Below are positions 19,112 to 30,186 of a stretch of 64,000 nucleotides of DNA, piece by piece. This stretch comes from Acrasis kona (lineage: Eukaryota; Heterolobosea; Eutetramitea; Acrasida; Acrasidae): contig JAOPGA020000904.1 of assembly GCA_026419775.2 (NCBI GenBank), positions 1 to 64,000 of the forward strand, given 5' to 3'. The notes below the pieces were generated by a model. That model ran no database searches. It saw only the letters and a list, made by a program, of their open reading frames with translations, and was not told the DNA's origin. A program made the position numbers and the translations under genes. Positions within the stretch are counted from its first letter, which is position 1. Every line of letters begins with the position of its first letter.

Positions 19112-22100
19112 ATGTTCAATGCTAGACCTGATGACCTTAAGGTCGCACAGGTATTTAGAGCGAGCACTCCCAATAGAGTTTTATTGAACAAGAATCTCAA
19201 TAAAGAAAAGTATGCAACACTACATTCATTAAACTAATCCAATAGCATCATGGCGATGTCAGTACCAAATAGCCCTAAAGGATCTCCAGTTTCTGTCAAG
19301 TCACCTATGTCACCTAAATCACCCATGTCACCTAAATATACATTATCACCAAAAAGTCCACTTTCACCCAAGTCTCCAATGAGAACACCAGGAGGAAGGT
19401 AAGTACCATGACATGTTTTTAGTTGTTTACTTTGCAGTGTATCTCGCAGATTAGACTTCACCCCCACCCATGGATCAACTTCAGATTATTCTGATAAGGA
19501 TTCAATAGTAAAGAGGACGGACAACATTAATGTTTTCCTACGTATTAAACCTCTTCCTAACGACGAAGTGGATGAGAGTATAACTTACATTGATGAACAA
19601 AATGTGGACTTTAAATCAAACAAAATGTCACAGAATTTTGCCGAGTCAAGTCGGTTCAAGTTCATGCACATCTTTAGAGATTCTTCACAACAGAAAGAGG
19701 TCTTTGATAGAACTGCAAGGCCGCACATCAACAGCATGTTTGAGGGAAGGGACTCACTACTATTCGCCTACGGTGTCACCAACTCCGGTAAAACATATAC
19801 TATGATGGGGAAATTAGAGTATTGTGGAGAAGGAGAAAACTTCACACAAATGAACAAAAAAACCAAACTACAAAAGAAGAAGAATGTACAGATGAGACAA
19901 AATGGACAACAGGGCATTATTCCTCGTGTATTGAATGACATGTTTGAAACTATTGATGCTCGTCAAGGTGATTTGAGTGAAGGTGAGGAGTATGTCGTGT
20001 CTTTGAGTTTCTTTGAGCTTTACAACGAATCCATTTATGACCTTTTATCTGAGGAGAGTGAGGTACTTCAAGAGAATCAAAATTCTGTATCCTTCATTGC
20101 AGGTGACAATACAAGGCCTCGCCGAAAGAAGTTGAGGATTGTCGAAGACAACAATGGAAGGCCTTTCGTTTCAGGATTGAAAGTGAACCAAATAAGCTGT
20201 TCGTCTGAAGGTTGGGACCTCTTGATGAAGGGAAACCAGAGGCGTCAAGTTGGAACTACCCAATTGAACTCCGACTCATCAAGATCACATGCCGTGTTCA
20301 TTTTAAATCTTCAAATCAAGAATGAAGCACTAGGAAAAGTCACTGAAGTTTCCAAGATGAGCATTGTCGATTTGGCAGGATGCGAAAGAGCCAACAGAAC
20401 TGGTGCTGATGGAGAGAGACTCAAAGAAGCTGGAGGTATTAACAAGAGCTTGTTGGTGCTTGGAAGATGCTTGACTGCCATACGTTCCAATCAAACAACA
20501 AAGAAATCCAAGCCTATTCCCATCCGTGAATCAGAGGTCACAAGGCTATTCAGAAATGAACTGTTAGGAGATGCCAGCGTTGCGATGATCGTTACAGTCA
20601 GTTCCTCCATGGCTGATTCTGACGAAACAGTTAATGTTATGCGTTACAGTGCTGTCGCCAAAGACATTAAAACTTCTTCAAAGGTTGACTCACGTCTAAG
20701 ACGTGTCACACAAACACCACAGCACAATCTACCTGTTTCCTCACCTTTTGTGAATCCAAAAATCCTCCCAACCGTTTCTGCACTTCCATCTCCTAGAAGA
20801 GCAAAACCAACAATCTTCACATCCTTACCAAAGGGGGCGATAAGCAATGAGGCCGAAGTTGAGGCACTCAGAGAACAAATAAAAAATCTTGAAGATGAAG
20901 TCGCAAGGAACCACAAGCCAATCAACAGAGTTGAACTAGAGAATAGCATCAGAAGAGAAATTGCTGAAAAGATGGCCCAACAGGAAAAGGAACGTGCCAG
21001 AAGTTACAACGAGTACATTCAATCCGAAATAGGATCCCATGAAGAGCAGATGGAAAGAATACAAAAACATTACTTTAAGGAACTCAACAGACTCAGACAA
21101 GAATGTGACGATTGTGATGCTCAAGCACAAACTTGGCGCGGAAAGTGCGACGAACTCACAATGAGCAATAGAGAGCTATTAGACGAGATCAACATTCTAG
21201 AACAACGCATAGAATCAACCAAAAACATTGACTCCGAATCACACGTCAACGAATTAAAAGGACTCAGAGAAAATCACATCAAGTTGATGAACAAGGCCAG
21301 AGAAGATCACGAAAAGATTGAATTATCACAAAAACGTCAAATTATAGACCTTCGCAACGAAAACACTAATCTGAAAGAACAGCTCTCACAAACCAGTCGA
21401 TTGGAATTCTACAACAGTCAACTAGAAAAAGAAGTCAACACACACAAGGACTCTGTAACTAAATTGGAAAACAAGATCTCCTCACTAAATGTTTTGACCA
21501 CCACACAGTCCGATCGCATTCACAGTCTCGAACAAGAACTCAAGGCTTCCTCTCTCCAAAGCGATGCAAGCATCAGAAACGCACTACAACATGCAGAAAC
21601 GTCCGTATCGGCCATGAACGCTCATTTGGAACAAGAGATGAAAATCAATTTGGATCTAAACAATCAACTCAAAACCATTCACTCTCCCAAACCACGCGTC
21701 AATTCACCCGCTCTCGTCAAAGTCAAAAACTTTTTGAAACGTAGTTTGAGCTCAATAGCCTCTCCAGATCGCATCTCTGCTCTAAAACCATCACAACCAG
21801 TCAGGAAGAGTCTTAAACGTAACAGCGGATGTTTGGAAAATGACGAAGCAGATGATCAACCCGCTCAAGTAAAAAAGAGAAAAGTAACGAAATCCACACA
21901 ATCTAGGAAAAAAACTGAAAATCAAGATGAGAATGTTACATTATCACCCAAGAAGAAAATTGTAACGAGGGGTAGATTGAAGTTGAGCAGCAAGAGCGCT
22001 CACACGAAAATTCAAATGGAGAGCGATGATGATTCGAGCGAAGATGAGAAGAAGGTTGTTGTCAAGATGAAAAAGAAATCAGAAGATGCGGTTGTTGTGG

Positions 22101-22213
22101 ATGTTGTTCCGGAGGAGGAGGATGCTGTTGTTGAGAAGAAGGCACCGGCACCACCTGTCGCGACCACTACTACTACTGTTATTAGGAGAAGAAAAAAGAT
22201 TGTGCAAAAGTAA
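19112..22213 (+). CDS. Kinesin-6-like (KIF20/MKLP2-type) motor
   Basis: Three exons (19112-19209, 19246-19398, 19438-22213) with introns of 36 and 39 nt give 1,008 residues. If exon 1 is not used, an in-frame ATG at 19250 is the start. Exon 2 encodes about eight SPK or SPM-type sites, matching CDK consensus. The motor (about residues 95-500) has the P-loop in YGVTNSGKTYT (about 195-205), switch I SDSSRSH and switch II DLAGCE. NSGKT rather than QTGSGKT, plus an insertion between the P-loop and GIIPR, is typical of kinesin-6. Coiled coil covers about 550-800 and the tail is basic with an acidic patch. Kinesin-6 motors organise the central spindle and cytokinesis. Confidence 0.88.
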
Positions 22214-22461
22214 ATGTAAATATAGTTCATTGATTTTTGAACATGGCGTTCAGGATTGAATAAAGATAAAATTTTTGAAGGATTGACGTTGACTGCTTTC
22301 TTGTTGTAACCCAGATCTCGAATGGTGTAGTTGGTAATGTGAATCAAGGTTGACCCTGATTGTTTTGTAAAGTTCCCATTGTCAAATTTAAAAACCAAGA
22401 ACTGAAACAAACATTGAAACATTGATGCAATGGTTATATTTAATTTTATATCAGGCGGTGT
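22214..22461. other. 3' spacer between kinesin and Cys-rich gene
   Basis: Convergent spacer. AATAAAG at about 22258 may be the kinesin polyadenylation signal. No further structure seen. Confidence 0.45.
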
Positions 22462-22683
22462 TTATTTGGTAGATTTATTCTGCTTCAGCTCCTCCTTTAA
22501 TTCTTTGATTTGTTCGAGGAGATGAGAAATCATATTACCATGGTTTTTTTCTTTCTCCATTAATAGTTGCATCAACGTTGCATCACTTGTTTGATGTCCG
22601 CTCGCTCTTATACAGCACTTGCAATCAAAACAGCAGATACAGTTTGTTCCTGCACATCTTCCACAACAATTTGGACATCTCAT
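22462..22683 (-). CDS. Small Cys-rich, coiled-coil protein
   Basis: 73-residue frame opening with ATG. The first 25 residues contain nine cysteines in CxxC, CxxCC and CxCC spacings, suggesting a zinc-binding or disulphide-rich knuckle. The second half is a charged amphipathic helix (EQIKELKEELKQ). I do not recognise the family. It could also be the last exon of the neighbouring minus-strand gene, but no clear splice joins them. Confidence 0.45.
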   Translation of the reverse strand: MRCPNCCGRCAGTNCICCFDCKCCIRASGHQTSDATLMQLLMEKEKNHGNMISHLLEQIKELKEELKQNKSTK

Positions 22684-22754
22684 ATTATTTGTTGGTGATG
22701 ATGTTTTGTTTTTATTATCTGGTGTTTTTGTTGGAGAGATTGGGTTGTCTGCTC

Positions 22755-23022
22755 TTAATTGATTAAGTTCGATCCTGGGACCCGTATGGCAGCATACTCT
22801 GCAAATGGGATATCTTTGTTCATCACTGTGTCATAGTAAATATGCTCACTGTATCTGTCAAAATCTCTACCCTCGCGCTTAATTGTAATTGCTGCTCTTC
22901 CCGACGTATCTAAAGGATCTCTTGAATCTACTATATGGAAGTCAATCATACTAGATTTAGCTTTATAGATTTTGATATCAGTTATCAGACCTGATATAAT
23001 CTCATATCTCTTAGACTGCCAT
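22755..23022 (-). CDS. Unplaced C-terminal exon, probably of the USP-like gene
   Basis: A coding-looking minus-strand frame runs from a CCCAG acceptor at 23023 to a stop at 22755, with text such as WQSKRYEIISGLITDIK and FAEYAAIRVPGSNLIN. It lacks a good start codon, so it is most likely the last exon of the USP-like gene upstream. Two donors would keep frame: GTATTG (99-nt intron) or GTACGT (about 215 nt). I cannot decide between them or exclude a separate gene. Confidence 0.4.
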
Positions 23023-23111
23023 CTGGGTATTGGTGCCCAAAATTTATTTTGGTTTCAATCTACTCTTTATATACTGCCGTGATGGTGTGTGAAGTTTCAA
23101 TCAATTTTATA

Positions 23112-24094
23112 TTACCAATACGTCACTCTACAGGCGCTCAAAGGGATATATATGCTCAGAAATATTGACGCAGATTGTACCACAAGGCTTGTCTTCCTCA
23201 AGAGTTTGTCGGGGGACACATTGAATGTATATACGTACCCAAGTCTCATCTTCGTACTTATGTTATTGGTCATGAATTTATAAATCAATGATTTTAAGCC
23301 AGATGATGAGTGTTCCATCACGGCCAAAATACAATTAGATTTTTCTTCTTTCATGTCAATTGTGGTATCGCATGAGACATTAATGACCTCAAAGTCATCT
23401 TCTTTTATTAAGCGAGATTGATCTTCAAACACCGACTCGGAGTCACGAACGTAGATCAATGTTTTTACCCTCACGTGATCTTGCTGTGGAGCACTACTAC
23501 ATAGACTGTATTTCACAATTATGGGCCTTTGTATCCCTTCTTTAACCAATATGCTTAAAGTACCCAGTCCCTTGCTGTCTGTTCCATTTTCGCTAACGTG
23601 GACAATTAAAGCTTTGGGCAATACAAGAAACTTTACATCATTCTCGACCAAATACGAGTCAATCATGTGTTGAATGCTATGCTCTCCATTTCTTGTAAGA
23701 TGCAAGAAAAACCCACCTTGTGTCTGTCCATTCTTTTGAAAATGATATATTAGGCCGAAAATACTCCTCAATTCCCGCGCCATGGTGATACTCAGATTTG
23801 CAAATAGAGTATTCATAAAATCTGTGACACATTCTTGTGCGTTGTCGCTGGACCATGGTTTTCCCCCTTTTTTAGTGTAAGGTAACTCATCAATAACCAT
23901 TGACGGGGGTTTGTAAACTACCAATAAACTTTCAGGCTTAACCCTGTTTTTTAAAAAAAAGCATCAAAAAGTAAAACATACTGCTTAAACTCTTTTACAG
24001 AATAGAGAGCAATAATGGCACTATTATAATAGCACCCGTTTCCGATCCGGATAAGTCCTACTTTTGGGGGGCTTGTCTTTGCTTCTCCTGCCAT
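23112..24094 (-). CDS. USP-family (ubiquitin C-terminal hydrolase) like protein, 3' end uncertain
   Basis: Exon 1 (23982-24094) and exon 2 (from 23943) are separated by a 38-nt intron. The first exon supplies the Cys box, GLIRIGNGCYYNSAIIALY, matching the GLxNLGNTCYMNS motif of ubiquitin-specific proteases with the nucleophilic cysteine retained. The second begins with a DNAQECVTDFMNTLF segment like the QQDAxE box, and later has LPKALIVHV, like the LPxxLIxHLKRF motif. The expected His box (GHY) is not visible; SAPQQDHVRVKTLIYVRD is the nearest match. It may therefore be inactive or highly diverged. Read without further splicing the protein is 314 residues, but the downstream exon at 22755-23022 probably belongs to it. 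Confidence 0.65.
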
Positions 24095-24710
24095 CACGTT
24101 TTAAAACACGTCAAGTTTGACATTTGACACGAGAAATTGTTGTAATGCCACCTATAAACTGGACAAAAAGAAGTTAAATTATTAATAAAGGACTGTAATA
24201 ATAGTAACCATACTAGAGCAAACAAAACTTTCCGTCACAACAGAATTACAAACTTTAATAAATTTTCACCTAATTTCCATTGAATAAAGTGTCCGCGAAG
24301 TTGTATTTCTTTCTGCTTCTAGTTCGAGCCACAGGTCATTGAGGTCAATATTTGACTTGATTAAATTGATCTGATTAGCTGGCTTCTTAATTCATTCCGT
24401 TCTTGTTGTTCCTTTGGAAGTAACTTTTTCCCATCTTTCGAATAAACAACACCTTACAATTAAAGCTTTTCGCTGAATTTTAAAAATAACCAACATCTTA
24501 CAACATTTTAATAACCGAATCAACCGAAAATTGATTGAACCAGTACAAAAAGATTTTGATTGAGATGTTGATAAGTCATGTTCATCCTCTGGGAATGCCA
24601 CACTAGATGTTTACTACACAATATATTTTGGATTTAAACGAAGAACGATAGATATGAAAGGTGTCAAGTATATACAGTTTAATAGTACACAAGATACATC
24701 ACCATCTACC
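24095..24710. other. Spacer with a possible small unresolved gene
   Basis: About 615 bases. On the minus strand, stretches such as VVYSKDGKKLLPKEQQERNELR and DLNDLWLELEAERNTTSR look protein-like but lie in different frames, with candidate donor GTAAG near 24490. I could not assemble a convincing gene model or recognise a family. The rest is AT-rich. Confidence 0.3.
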
Positions 24711-25592
24711 TCAGAACTTTGTTGCTCTCATGATGTTGGTATGGATCTCAAGGTGCAGATTGCCATTAGAGTCAATTTTGTCTTGACTCACCTTCAAGAA
24801 GTTAAGGCGGAATTTCTCCCTTCCATCTTCATCTAACCTGGACAAGATCTGGTCGGCAATAGGATTACGGGAGATGACAGGGTAGCTCTTTTCAAGACAC
24901 CCCACATTAAACTTCATGGATACTCCAGAGACATTGACATTTCTCAATCCAGCAGAATTTGCAATCTGAATCAATTTGGACTCGTCGGCAAATCTATGGG
25001 CATGACTTGTTGCTATTCCTTCAGAGTTTTCTCTCCAATCGGAGCCCACTGTGAGGTCGGCGGCTTGTTCAATCAAAGTCATTACGTCGGTATACTTCCA
25101 GGTTGCAATAACACATGTACCGTTTGGTTTCAATAAACGTGTCATCTCGTTAACAGATTCCTGAGGGGAATAAAAATGGTCAATGGCAAATTGGCAAATG
25201 ACGTAGTCAAATGAGTCACTACAAAGTGTGCTCATGTTTGCGGCGTCCATCACGGCGGTCTCAATATTATTAATGCTCTTCTTCTTGAGGCAGTTCCCCA
25301 CTTGTCTTATCATTTCCTCCGAAAAGTCGGTTGCGATGAAGTGAAACTTTTTAGGGCAACACAACTCTTGGGCAACAAGAACAACTTCCCCCATTCCACA
25401 GGCCACGTCTAGTATTCTAATCTTGTTGTCTTGACCCTCTTGCAGTTGTATGTTACTTGGGGGGAAATCTGCAATGGACAGTGTTTTCTTGGCAAAAGAA
25501 GTAACGATGTCACTGAATGACTTGTGCTCGTCTACTACCTTGTTCCATTCGTCACACTTTGATGTGCCCTTGTCAATACAACTGTTGTTCAT
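24711..25592 (-). CDS. Class I SAM-dependent methyltransferase
   Basis: Single-exon protein of 293 residues with a Rossmann-fold methyltransferase domain at about residues 50-200. Motif I is ILDVACGMGEVV, the SAM-binding loop. ATDFSEEMI supplies the acidic residue after beta-2, motif II region is DYVICQFAIDHF, and LLKPNGTCVIATWK is the post-II/III strand. This is the Methyltransf_11 (UbiE/COQ5-like) pattern. The C-terminal third, with GVSMKFNV, may form a substrate lid. There is no targeting peptide. The acceptor (small molecule, lipid or protein) cannot be predicted. Confidence 0.85.
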   Translation of the reverse strand: MNNSCIDKGTSKCDEWNKVVDEHKSFSDIVTSFAKKTLSIADFPPSNIQLQEGQDNKIRILDVACGMGEVVLVAQELCCPKKFHFIATDFSEEMIRQVGNCLKKKSINNIETAVMDAANMSTLCSDSFDYVICQFAIDHFYSPQESVNEMTRLLKPNGTCVIATWKYTDVMTLIEQAADLTVGSDWRENSEGIATSHAHRFADESKLIQIANSAGLRNVNVSGVSMKFNVGCLEKSYPVISRNPIADQILSRLDEDGREKFRLNFLKVSQDKIDSNGNLHLEIHTNIMRATKF

Positions 25593-26779
25593 GTTTTTTT
25601 AGTTTGGTATAAGAATGATAAGATTTGAGCGGAAGTTTGAGCAGTACTGGTAACATTTTTTTCTCCGAGGACGAGTAAGATCTACAGGCTATTTTTAAGT
25701 TGTATTTTTATTTTGAATTTATCTTATTAGGATCACCCGGCTCCAAAAAAAACTGTGTTCTTGAGAAGTGATCAAAATTCGGTTTTCATACTGATAGCGA
25801 AAAAAAATGGTGAGTAGCAACAAGTATTTAGTGGTCACTAAAGGTAATTGTAACGCTGTAAAGAGGAAGTTTTTGATCTGTTGTTTATTATTTTCTCTTG
25901 TGTTGTATCGTAAGAGCAGTACAAGTAGAATTGAATTAAAATACTTATTGTGTATGTGACAGTATGTCCAGTACCTTAGTATGATGGAGGGAATCATAAA
26001 TTGCGGTTGTTACGAAAGTAGACTTGCTATTTTGGTAAAACAGCATTATTGAAAAGGAAAGTGTGGTTCTCAACAAGACAAATTTTAACCGCCCACTCTT
26101 CATGTACTATTACTCTGAATCTGTTGGTGTAGAGGTATTATTTGTATGATTTGCCTCCAGTTTGATGGCTTTATGAAGTAAATTTGCTTGACTCATTTAG
26201 TTGCCCGAATTCACAATTTGAAATTTATTTTTGAGGCTTTACGAGGGGAGAAGGAGTAGAAACATTAATACTGATCCTCACCTGACAAGAATACAAAGCA
26301 TTGTAATTTATGCATTTGGCATCAATGTAAATTTCTCAACTAAAGCTCTGTAACTAACTTATAATCAAGATAAGTCCGAGAATCATATGGGAGGTTACAT
26401 GCAACTGATGTATTTGTCAACAATTTGTAATCCCGGGCACAATAAAAGTGAGTAGTTATAGAATTAATAGATGTAACGCGTTTCTCTTTACTGTGTATGC
26501 TATTACTAGATGTAGACCTAACCTAAATACAAAACATCGAATATATTATAGCCACCACTTAATTATTATATTACAACCCTGACTTGCCAAATCAAATCAT
26601 GATTGTAACTAATGGCGTCTATTTTTGTATAAAACATGTATGCTTTATTGAACAAGCATGGAAAGCCAAACCATTCGTCACTAGGGTTGTATGCAATATG
26701 CGGTGCTGTTTGTTGCTTTGCATTGATATGCTTGACCGGCGGAGCAAGTAATAATAACTGCAACCAATTTTAGCTAACA
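25593..26779. other. Long intergenic region, no accepted gene
   Basis: Nearly 1.2 kb, the longest spacer outside the accessory island. A 50-codon plus-strand frame beginning at the ATG near 25807 encodes one hydrophobic stretch (LICCLLFSLVLY), but I see no support beyond that. No tRNA signature or clear repeat found. Confidence 0.5.
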
Positions 26780-27467
26780 ATGACAGTATTTGCGCTTATC
26801 ATCCTGGTAAATTCGGTATCACCATTTAAAGGATGTGTTACTATGAATCACTTCAGCATTAATCAAACCGTTATATTTAAATCATACGATAATGGATTTT
26901 CATTTACTATTCAAGATGCCAATGCCTCGAGGATCGCTAGAGTTGTTTCAAGAGGATTTACAATACCACAGAAAGTAGATTTAGTTGATTCACTTGATCA
27001 GCTGTCCGCAACAGGTTCTAATTTCGTACAAGCGTAAGTTGTATGTAAACTTTTTTATTGAAATTTATAGAGTTGGCGGCACAACCACAGTGTATGATTG
27101 CCAGGGATCAATCGTAGGCTATATAAAAAGACAACCAACCTATATATACTCAAAATTCACATTAATGAATTCAGCAGGGGTGGAAGTAGCCAGCATTCAG
27201 GTATGTATATTCCAAGCATTTAAAAGTTAAGTAATCCTTAAGCAAAGCCGAGTCGTACCTCCTGCATTTTACATAGTCCCGTCCAACATCGACTCGTACA
27301 CAACAGCATACAATGGATACTTTGAGAGAAGTACATCACCTTTATACAGCGAGTGGAGTCTAACAATTTATGCACCTAATCCTAAACCATACGATCAAAG
27401 GCTTTTGTACTTCATTCCAGTAATCTCCTCAGTGCAGGGGCTGGATAAAACTAGCGACCAACTTTAA
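26780..27467 (+). CDS. Secreted LURP-one/tubby-C-like protein
   Basis: Three exons (26780-27033, 27071-27200, 27243-27467) with introns of 37 and 42 nt give 202 residues. The first about 15 residues are hydrophobic (TVFALIILVNSV) and look like a short signal peptide. The rest is beta-rich, with alternating phrases such as TVIFKSYDNGFSFTIQDA, VYDCQGSIVGYIKR and KFTLMNSAGVEVASIQ. This pattern resembles the LURP-one-related/tubby C-terminal fold, where strands wrap a central helix. Intracellular relatives include phospholipid scramblases; a secreted form is unusual. All exon joins preserve frame and the last exon is missed by simple ORF reading. Confidence 0.6.
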
Positions 27468-27517
27468 AAAGTATTTTAATAGAACACTAAATTTTATTAC
27501 AAAAACAACATTTTTAT

Positions 27518-28602
27518 CTATTTACCGCTCAATCTCATGATTGAATTTTCTAAAACATCCAATTCACTTGATAACTCATATAGTGCAGAATCACTAATAA
27601 GGTCTTGTTGATCTTCTAGTAATCTTTTAATGTGTTGAGAGACTGGACCGTGAGTGATGCCTGCTATCATCTGCTGTATGGTTTGTAGGTTGACCAAAAC
27701 AGAGTCGATTTTCTTAAAAGTAATAAGGACTTGAGTGCTAGTGGGACCCAAAATGTTTGTGTTTGCGTCGAAGCTTTGAGATGTGTTTTGAGTTTTTTGA
27801 ACTTGATTAACCCAAGGAGTGAATTCCTGGTTGAAAGTTGTTACGAAACGTTGCATGAGGACTCCTAATGTGTTCAGTTTTGAAATGATTTGTTCTACTG
27901 GGTCATCGATGCTTTCCGTGTGAGCAGAATCAAGGTTGACATCAGAGTCGATGAGGGAGTGTTGCTGTCTCAATTCGTCCACCTGTTGTTTTAAAGTTTC
28001 CAGATTCTTTTCTGAAACATTAATCCTCTCTTTGAACTCTCCTTGTGACGGACTTGGAATGTTAAATAATTATTATAAAATTAATGAACAAACACTTTAT
28101 GCTCTGAGATTCTACTCAACATGTCATTGTTAAAGAGTTTGTATTCTTTGGTGAAAATACGATCACCGTTTTGTACAATCTGCTTTGTAAAATTAATGTC
28201 TTTTATCAATTGTGCCTGCCCAAAGTTCAAATCCTTCTTGGCCTCGACCAGATCAAGCAACTGGTTTAAAAGTCTATAATTTTTCTCAGCATCACATTGA
28301 CCTTGAATAAGGGACAGGTCACTTTGACCGCATATACCCAGCATGGAGAAACATTTCAAATAAACATGCTCCCTTTCGTCGTTGCTCTGTGCTCTCTTTA
28401 ACGTGTCAAGTAAATGAGAGGGAAAGAAACTTTCTTCATCTCCTCCTGAAAAGTATTTGAGGAGGATGTGTTGCATTAAATCATATCGTGGATTGCCTGA
28501 CTGACATAGTGTTTGGTGAGATAATCTATAAGAAGCTTGGTAATCTAAGATTGACTGTATCCGACGAAGTGCACTTTCACTAAGAAAATCTGTGTTGCTC
28601 AT
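27518..28602 (-). CDS. HAUS7: Augmin subunit 7-like (HAUS7/AUG7)
   Basis: Two exons (28094-28602, 27518-28052) with a 41-nt intron; only this donor/acceptor pair keeps frame and gives 347 residues. The first exon has CQSGNPRYDLMQHILLKYF and LGICGQSDLSLIQGQCDAE followed by NQLLDLVEA, matching the conserved N-terminal region of augmin subunit 7. The second exon is helical coiled coil. Augmin recruits gamma-tubulin complexes to existing spindle microtubules to branch new ones. The call rests on remembered family motifs, so moderate confidence is appropriate. It is divergent with the aminopeptidase gene, with 56 bp between start codons. Confidence 0.7.
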
Positions 28603-28658
28603 TTTGGGGGCATGGTTGACAAGAGATCATCAATTATCAAAAACAAACTCAAATCAAG
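28603..28658. promoter_or_regulatory. 56-bp divergent spacer, presumed bidirectional promoter
   Basis: Lies between the start codons of the augmin-like gene (minus) and the M18 aminopeptidase (plus). No TATA-like element stands out. Confidence 0.45.
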
Positions 28659-30062
28659 ATGACAACACCATTCACTTTAGAAAATTCATTGCCTCTTGCA
28701 AAAAAGTTCGTGGAATTCGTAAACAAGTCAAAATCTCCATATTTTGCGGTTGATACCGTTAAGAAGACATTACTCAACAATGGTTTTCAACATTTGAGCG
28801 AGAAGGAAAGTTGGTCTCTTAAACCAAGTGGTAGATATTTTTTCACAAGAAATCACACATCCATTGTTGCTTTTGCAATTGGGGCCAAATACAAGTCAGG
28901 TAACGGCTTCAAGATCATCGGATCGCACACAGATTCACCAGACCTTCGACTCAAACCAGTGAGTGCAGTAAACAGCCAAGGGTACCTTGAGATTGGAGTT
29001 CAAACCTACGGAGGAGGGTTATGGCACACATGGTTTGATAGAGATTTAACCGTATCAGGTAGGGTCATGGTTCAAGAAGGTGATCGCATCGTCCAAAAGC
29101 TTGTTGAAATCGATAGACCCATCTTAAGGATACCAACACTCGCCATCCATCTTGACAGGTCGGTCAACACTGAAGGTTTCAAGTTCAGTACCGAAACTCA
29201 GTTGCTTCCCGTTCTAGCAACAACCATCCAAGCGCAATTAACACATCCCAATAAGTCTCAAAATAAATTAGACCATCATGGGCTTCTTTTAGACATGCTT
29301 GCCGAGAAGTTAAAGGTTGATGTACAAGACATTAAAGATTTAGAATTATCTGTCGTCGACACGCAGCCTTCTACTGTAGGAGGCGCTCTTAATGAGTTTG
29401 TTTTCTCTCCAAGGTTAGATAATCTTTTATCATGCTTTTGTTCTTTGGAAGCATTGATTAATTCTTTACCAACCCTTGATCAGGACAAGGACGTTAGAGT
29501 GATTGCCATGTTCGACAATGAAGAAGTTGGAAGCGAGAGTGCACCCGGAGCCGGTTCTAATTTGATGGATGACACCATTCGTCGCATCAATTTGTTACTT
29601 TCTTCTCAAGACACTCCTGTCGACAGTTTTAGCACCACCAAGAGCAGAAGTTTCCTAATTAGCGCAGACATGGCCCATGCCGTACATCCAAATTATCCAG
29701 AGAAACACCAAGCCCAACACAGACCAGAAATACACAAGGGATTAGTCATCAAAATTAATGCAAATCAGAGATATGCCACAACAACTCCAAGTGCTTTATT
29801 GATCAAATTATTGGCAGAGAAAAGTAATTCACCTTTGCAAAAGTTTGTTGTGAGGAACGACAGCTTGTGTGGAAGTACCATTGGACCCATGTTGTCGGCT
29901 TCGACAGGCATCAGAACGGTAGACGTTGGAATACCTCAATTATCCATGCACAGCATCAGAGAACAATGTGGAGTTGTGGACATTAATAGTGCGACCAAAC
30001 TATTCCAAGTATTCTTTGATGAATTTACTGAGATGAACGAAAAACTTGAAGTTGATAATTAA
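28659..30062 (+). CDS. DNPEP: Aspartyl aminopeptidase (M18 family)
   Basis: Single-exon protein of 467 residues, the normal length for M18 peptidases. Metal-binding and catalytic motifs are in order: IGSHTDSPDLRLKP (His ligand and Asp), then the acidic pair in MFDNEEVGSESAPGAGS, DMAHAVHPNYPEKH and LCGSTIGPML with later ligands toward the C-terminus. These cytosolic dodecameric zinc enzymes remove N-terminal Asp and Glu from peptides. No signal peptide is present. It converges with the Alba-like gene downstream. Confidence 0.95.
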   Translation: MTTPFTLENSLPLAKKFVEFVNKSKSPYFAVDTVKKTLLNNGFQHLSEKESWSLKPSGRYFFTRNHTSIVAFAIGAKYKSGNGFKIIGSHTDSPDLRLKPVSAVNSQGYLEIGVQTYGGGLWHTWFDRDLTVSGRVMVQEGDRIVQKLVEIDRPILRIPTLAIHLDRSVNTEGFKFSTETQLLPVLATTIQAQLTHPNKSQNKLDHHGLLLDMLAEKLKVDVQDIKDLELSVVDTQPSTVGGALNEFVFSPRLDNLLSCFCSLEALINSLPTLDQDKDVRVIAMFDNEEVGSESAPGAGSNLMDDTIRRINLLLSSQDTPVDSFSTTKSRSFLISADMAHAVHPNYPEKHQAQHRPEIHKGLVIKINANQRYATTTPSALLIKLLAEKSNSPLQKFVVRNDSLCGSTIGPMLSASTGIRTVDVGIPQLSMHSIREQCGVVDINSATKLFQVFFDEFTEMNEKLEVDN

Positions 30063-30186
30063 ATTAATTTTACTAAATGTGTTTTTTTGAGTAACGCGAT
30101 CCTTTGACTTTCCTTGTACTATGATCCTGGTGTGTGCCAAGCGAATTGATGATTGTTGTGATCTGTAACGCATCATTGGACCTTCC

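Noticed and set aside
19250-19252. ATG at 19250 as the only start of the kinesin gene
   Set aside because: An upstream exon joins in frame through a good 36-nt intron; kept only as the alternative start.
25719-25997. 92-codon minus-strand frame
   Set aside because: Rich in Leu/Ile/Tyr typical of AT-rich noise, no domain; not called.
26566-26763. 65-codon minus frame next to the LURP-like gene
   Set aside because: No motif and would overlap the promoter of a well-supported spliced gene.
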